DNA from: Phytohabitans houttuyneae
Lineage (GTDB): Bacteria > Actinomycetota > Actinomycetes > Mycobacteriales > Micromonosporaceae
Assembly: GCF_011764425.1 (NCBI RefSeq)
Contig: NZ_BLPF01000001.1
Location: 1,045,001-1,109,000 of the forward strand
DNA length: 64,000 nt
Direction: 5' to 3'
Shown: positions 62,599-64,000 of the stretch, in pieces
Numbering within the stretch: the stretch's first letter is position 1
Layout of the letters: the number at the start of each line of letters is the position of its first letter
Position numbers and translations under genes: made by a program
The notes under the pieces: generated by a model
What the model was told of the DNA's origin: nothing
Seen by the model: only the letters and a program-made list of their open reading frames with translations
Database searches by the model: none

Positions 62599-63330
62599 CT
62601 ACCGCTCCTGGAGCAGCGCGAGCATCGCGTCGGCCGCGTCGTCGAACATCTTCTGGCCCACATCGGGCTTGAGCGGCTTGATGCTCGCGATCGTGGTGCC
62701 GGTCTGGTCGCCGCCGAGCAGGTCCATGCTCATGATGATGTTGCTCTTGAGCAGGCCGACCACGCTCTGGCTGTAGTGGATGCGCGCGACCTCCACGTCC
62801 GCGTAGAACGCGTAGTACGCCTCGTCGTACTGCTCGCCCTTCTTGGCGCCGCCGACCTGGAGCACCTCCGAGCGCTGGGTCGGCGGCCCGGTGAAGGCGG
62901 AGTGCCCCTTGCGCCAGTCGGCGTCCTTCTGCGTGTCGTAGAAGGTACGCGTGCGCTCCGGCGTGCCCCAGTCCTCGAAGCGGACGCGCAGCGTGTACGG
63001 GCTGTCGGGCCGCTTGGACTTCACCGAGATCTCGCAGCCGGCGTCGAGGCCCTCCTTTTCCGGCTTGGTCTTGACGACCGCGAGCTTGCTGCGCTTGGCC
63101 GCGGCGCACACGTCCGCCGACGCGGGCCGCTGGTACACCGGAAGCGCCTGCGCGGTCGGCGTCGTCGACGGGGACGGGGTGGCACCCGCCCCGGTGTCCG
63201 CCGTCCCGCTGTCGTCGTCACCGCCCCCGACGATGCCGCATCCCGTCACCGAGAGCGACAGACCAAGCACCAATGCCAGCAATCCACCGCGAGCCGGCGG
63301 CAACCCCCGTATGCCATCCACGCCGGACAT
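62599..63330 (-). CDS. Putative lipoprotein (DUF3558-like)
   Basis: 243 residues. N-terminal hydrophobic LALVLGLSLSVTGCG carries a lipobox (VTGC), followed by a Ser/Thr/Pro/Asp-rich linker. The globular part has Cys in ADVCAAA and DAGCEIS and resembles DUF3558 mycobacterial lipoproteins. ATG 63330. Extracytoplasmic; function unknown. Confidence 0.8.
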   Translation of the reverse strand: MSGVDGIRGLPPARGGLLALVLGLSLSVTGCGIVGGGDDDSGTADTGAGATPSPSTTPTAQALPVYQRPASADVCAAAKRSKLAVVKTKPEKEGLDAGCEISVKSKRPDSPYTLRVRFEDWGTPERTRTFYDTQKDADWRKGHSAFTGPPTQRSEVLQVGGAKKGEQYDEAYYAFYADVEVARIHYSQSVVGLLKSNIIMSMDLLGGDQTGTTIASIKPLKPDVGQKMFDDAADAMLALLQER

Positions 63331-63428
63331 AGTGCCACGGCTCCGCACACACCGCAGGGCTCGTGGGCTCGCGAATCCCGCACTCGGACGATGCCGGCGA
63401 TCGATGTACGTCTCTACGATCCATTGAC

Positions 63429-64000
63429 ATGAGACTCTCCGCCGCTCCCCTCCCCCGCACCGTGCGCCTCGCCGCCGCGGTCGTCGTGGGTCTGGGAGCG
63501 ATCACCGTCCTACCCGCGCCGGCGCACGCGGCGACCGCGGCCTTCGCCAAGGAAAGCCAGTGGTCCACCGGCTACATCGGCAAGATGACCGTCCACAACA
63601 ACACCACCACCGCGATCACGTCGTGGCGGGTCGAGTTCGACCTGCCGGCGGGCACGACGCTCGGCTCCTACTGGAACGCCGCGATGACGCGGTCGGGCAG
63701 CCGGTTCGTCTTCACCAACCACCCGTGGAACGGCACGATCGCCGCCGGCGCTTCGACGAGCTTCGGGTGGGTGGCCAGCGGCAGCGGTGAGCCCCAGGGC
63801 TGCACGGTCAACGGTTCGCCCTGCTCCGGCGCCCCCACGACGCCGGACGTGACCCCGCCGACCGCGCCCACCAACGCCCGCTACACCGCCGGCAGCACCA
63901 CGACCCTCAGCTGGGACGCGGCCACCGACGACACGGGCGTGGTCGAGTACCAGGTCTTCCACCGCACGACCCAGATCGCCACCACCACGGCCACGAGCAT
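63429..64000 (+). CDS. Secreted carbohydrate-binding protein, CBM2 plus FnIII (partial)
   Basis: The first 190 residues are visible and the gene runs off the right edge. Signal peptide AAAVVVGLGAITVLPAPAHAA, then a CBM2 domain (WSTGYIGKMTVHNNTTTAI, SWRVEFDLPAGT, SYWNA, NHPWNGTIAAGASTSFGW) with the aromatic residues used to bind cellulose or chitin. A TP-rich linker and a fibronectin type III start follow (PPTAPTNARYT, LSWDAATDDTGVVEYQVF). A glycoside hydrolase or lytic domain probably lies beyond the window. Confidence 0.9.
   Translation, partial: MRLSAAPLPRTVRLAAAVVVGLGAITVLPAPAHAATAAFAKESQWSTGYIGKMTVHNNTTTAITSWRVEFDLPAGTTLGSYWNAAMTRSGSRFVFTNHPWNGTIAAGASTSFGWVASGSGEPQGCTVNGSPCSGAPTTPDVTPPTAPTNARYTAGSTTTLSWDAATDDTGVVEYQVFHRTTQIATTTATS

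Noticed and set aside
1-64000. tRNA or rRNA genes, transposases, integrases
   Set aside because: I scanned for cloverleaf ends and transposase-like proteins and saw none I could support.

Overview
The window is very GC-rich actinomycete DNA: GC-heavy third codon positions, dense overlapping genes, GTG/TTG starts, mycoredoxin and mycothiol-type enzymes, Tat and Sec signal peptides, and a SARP regulator. A Micromonosporaceae-like host is my inference; nothing in the window names the species.

Main content: most of the window (about 0.4-54.5 kb) reads as one large enediyne biosynthetic locus. The core is a six-gene operon at 43.9-54.5 kb: DUF1702 protein (E3/UnbL), FG-GAP/ASPIC protein (E4/UnbV), RnfD-like membrane protein (E5/UnbU), a 1917-residue enediyne PKS (KS-AT-ACP-KR-DH-PPTase), the hotdog thioesterase (E10/TEBC) and a flavin reductase (E6-like). 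About 38 kb upstream, at 5453-5899, is a small secreted protein that matches the neocarzinostatin/C-1027 family of chromoprotein apoproteins. The two together point to a 9-membered, protein-bound enediyne. Around them lie likely tailoring and export genes: cytochrome P450, two O-methyltransferases, a flavin halogenase, two glycosyltransferases, an aryl-CoA ligase with a CoA-transferase, crotonase-like protein, arylamine N-acetyltransferase and FkbM methyltransferase, a class V aminotransferase coupled to a substrate-binding protein without a signal peptide, a Tat-exported BBE-type oxidase, two DHA2 drug exporters and two DrrA/B-type ABC systems. An AHSA1/START-domain protein (28185-28757) could be a CalC-type self-resistance protein.

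Layout: 0-4 kb radical SAM (partial), P450, OMT, halogenase (all minus); 4.3-6 kb secreted protein and apoprotein; 6-11.3 kb FtsX permease, acyltransferase, beta-helix protein; 11.5-24.3 kb OMT, exporters, metallopeptidase-like protein, glycosyltransferases, ABC transporter, aminotransferase, binding protein; 25-28 kb BBE oxidase and second beta-helix protein; 28.2-35.4 kb aryl-CoA operon; 35.4-40.5 kb ArsR/TetR regulators and small redox or membrane proteins; 40.5-43.5 kb SARP and AraC regulators; 43.9-54.5 kb enediyne core; 54.5-64 kb exporter, ECF sigma factor, ankyrin, F420 oxidoreductase/MerR, two-component system, membrane proteins, lipoprotein and a CBM2 protein cut by the window end, which look like ordinary chromosome.

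Regulation: the core operon is preceded by a pair of CTCTTGA heptamers 11 bp apart placed just upstream of a TATAGAT -10, the layout bound by SARPs, and a SARP gene lies 1.5 kb away. A related CTTGA-N6-TATRGT element precedes three other genes. Two divergent promoter regions are near copies of each other. Two ArsR paralogues each have a TTATATAA palindrome in their promoter, and the same core sits in the promoters of the ABC permeases and upstream of the AHSA1 gene.

Caution: nine genes are each broken by what looks like one missing G or C in a short homopolymer. In every case the reading frame and protein family resume immediately. I treat these as probable sequence errors, and give the corrected gene spans.
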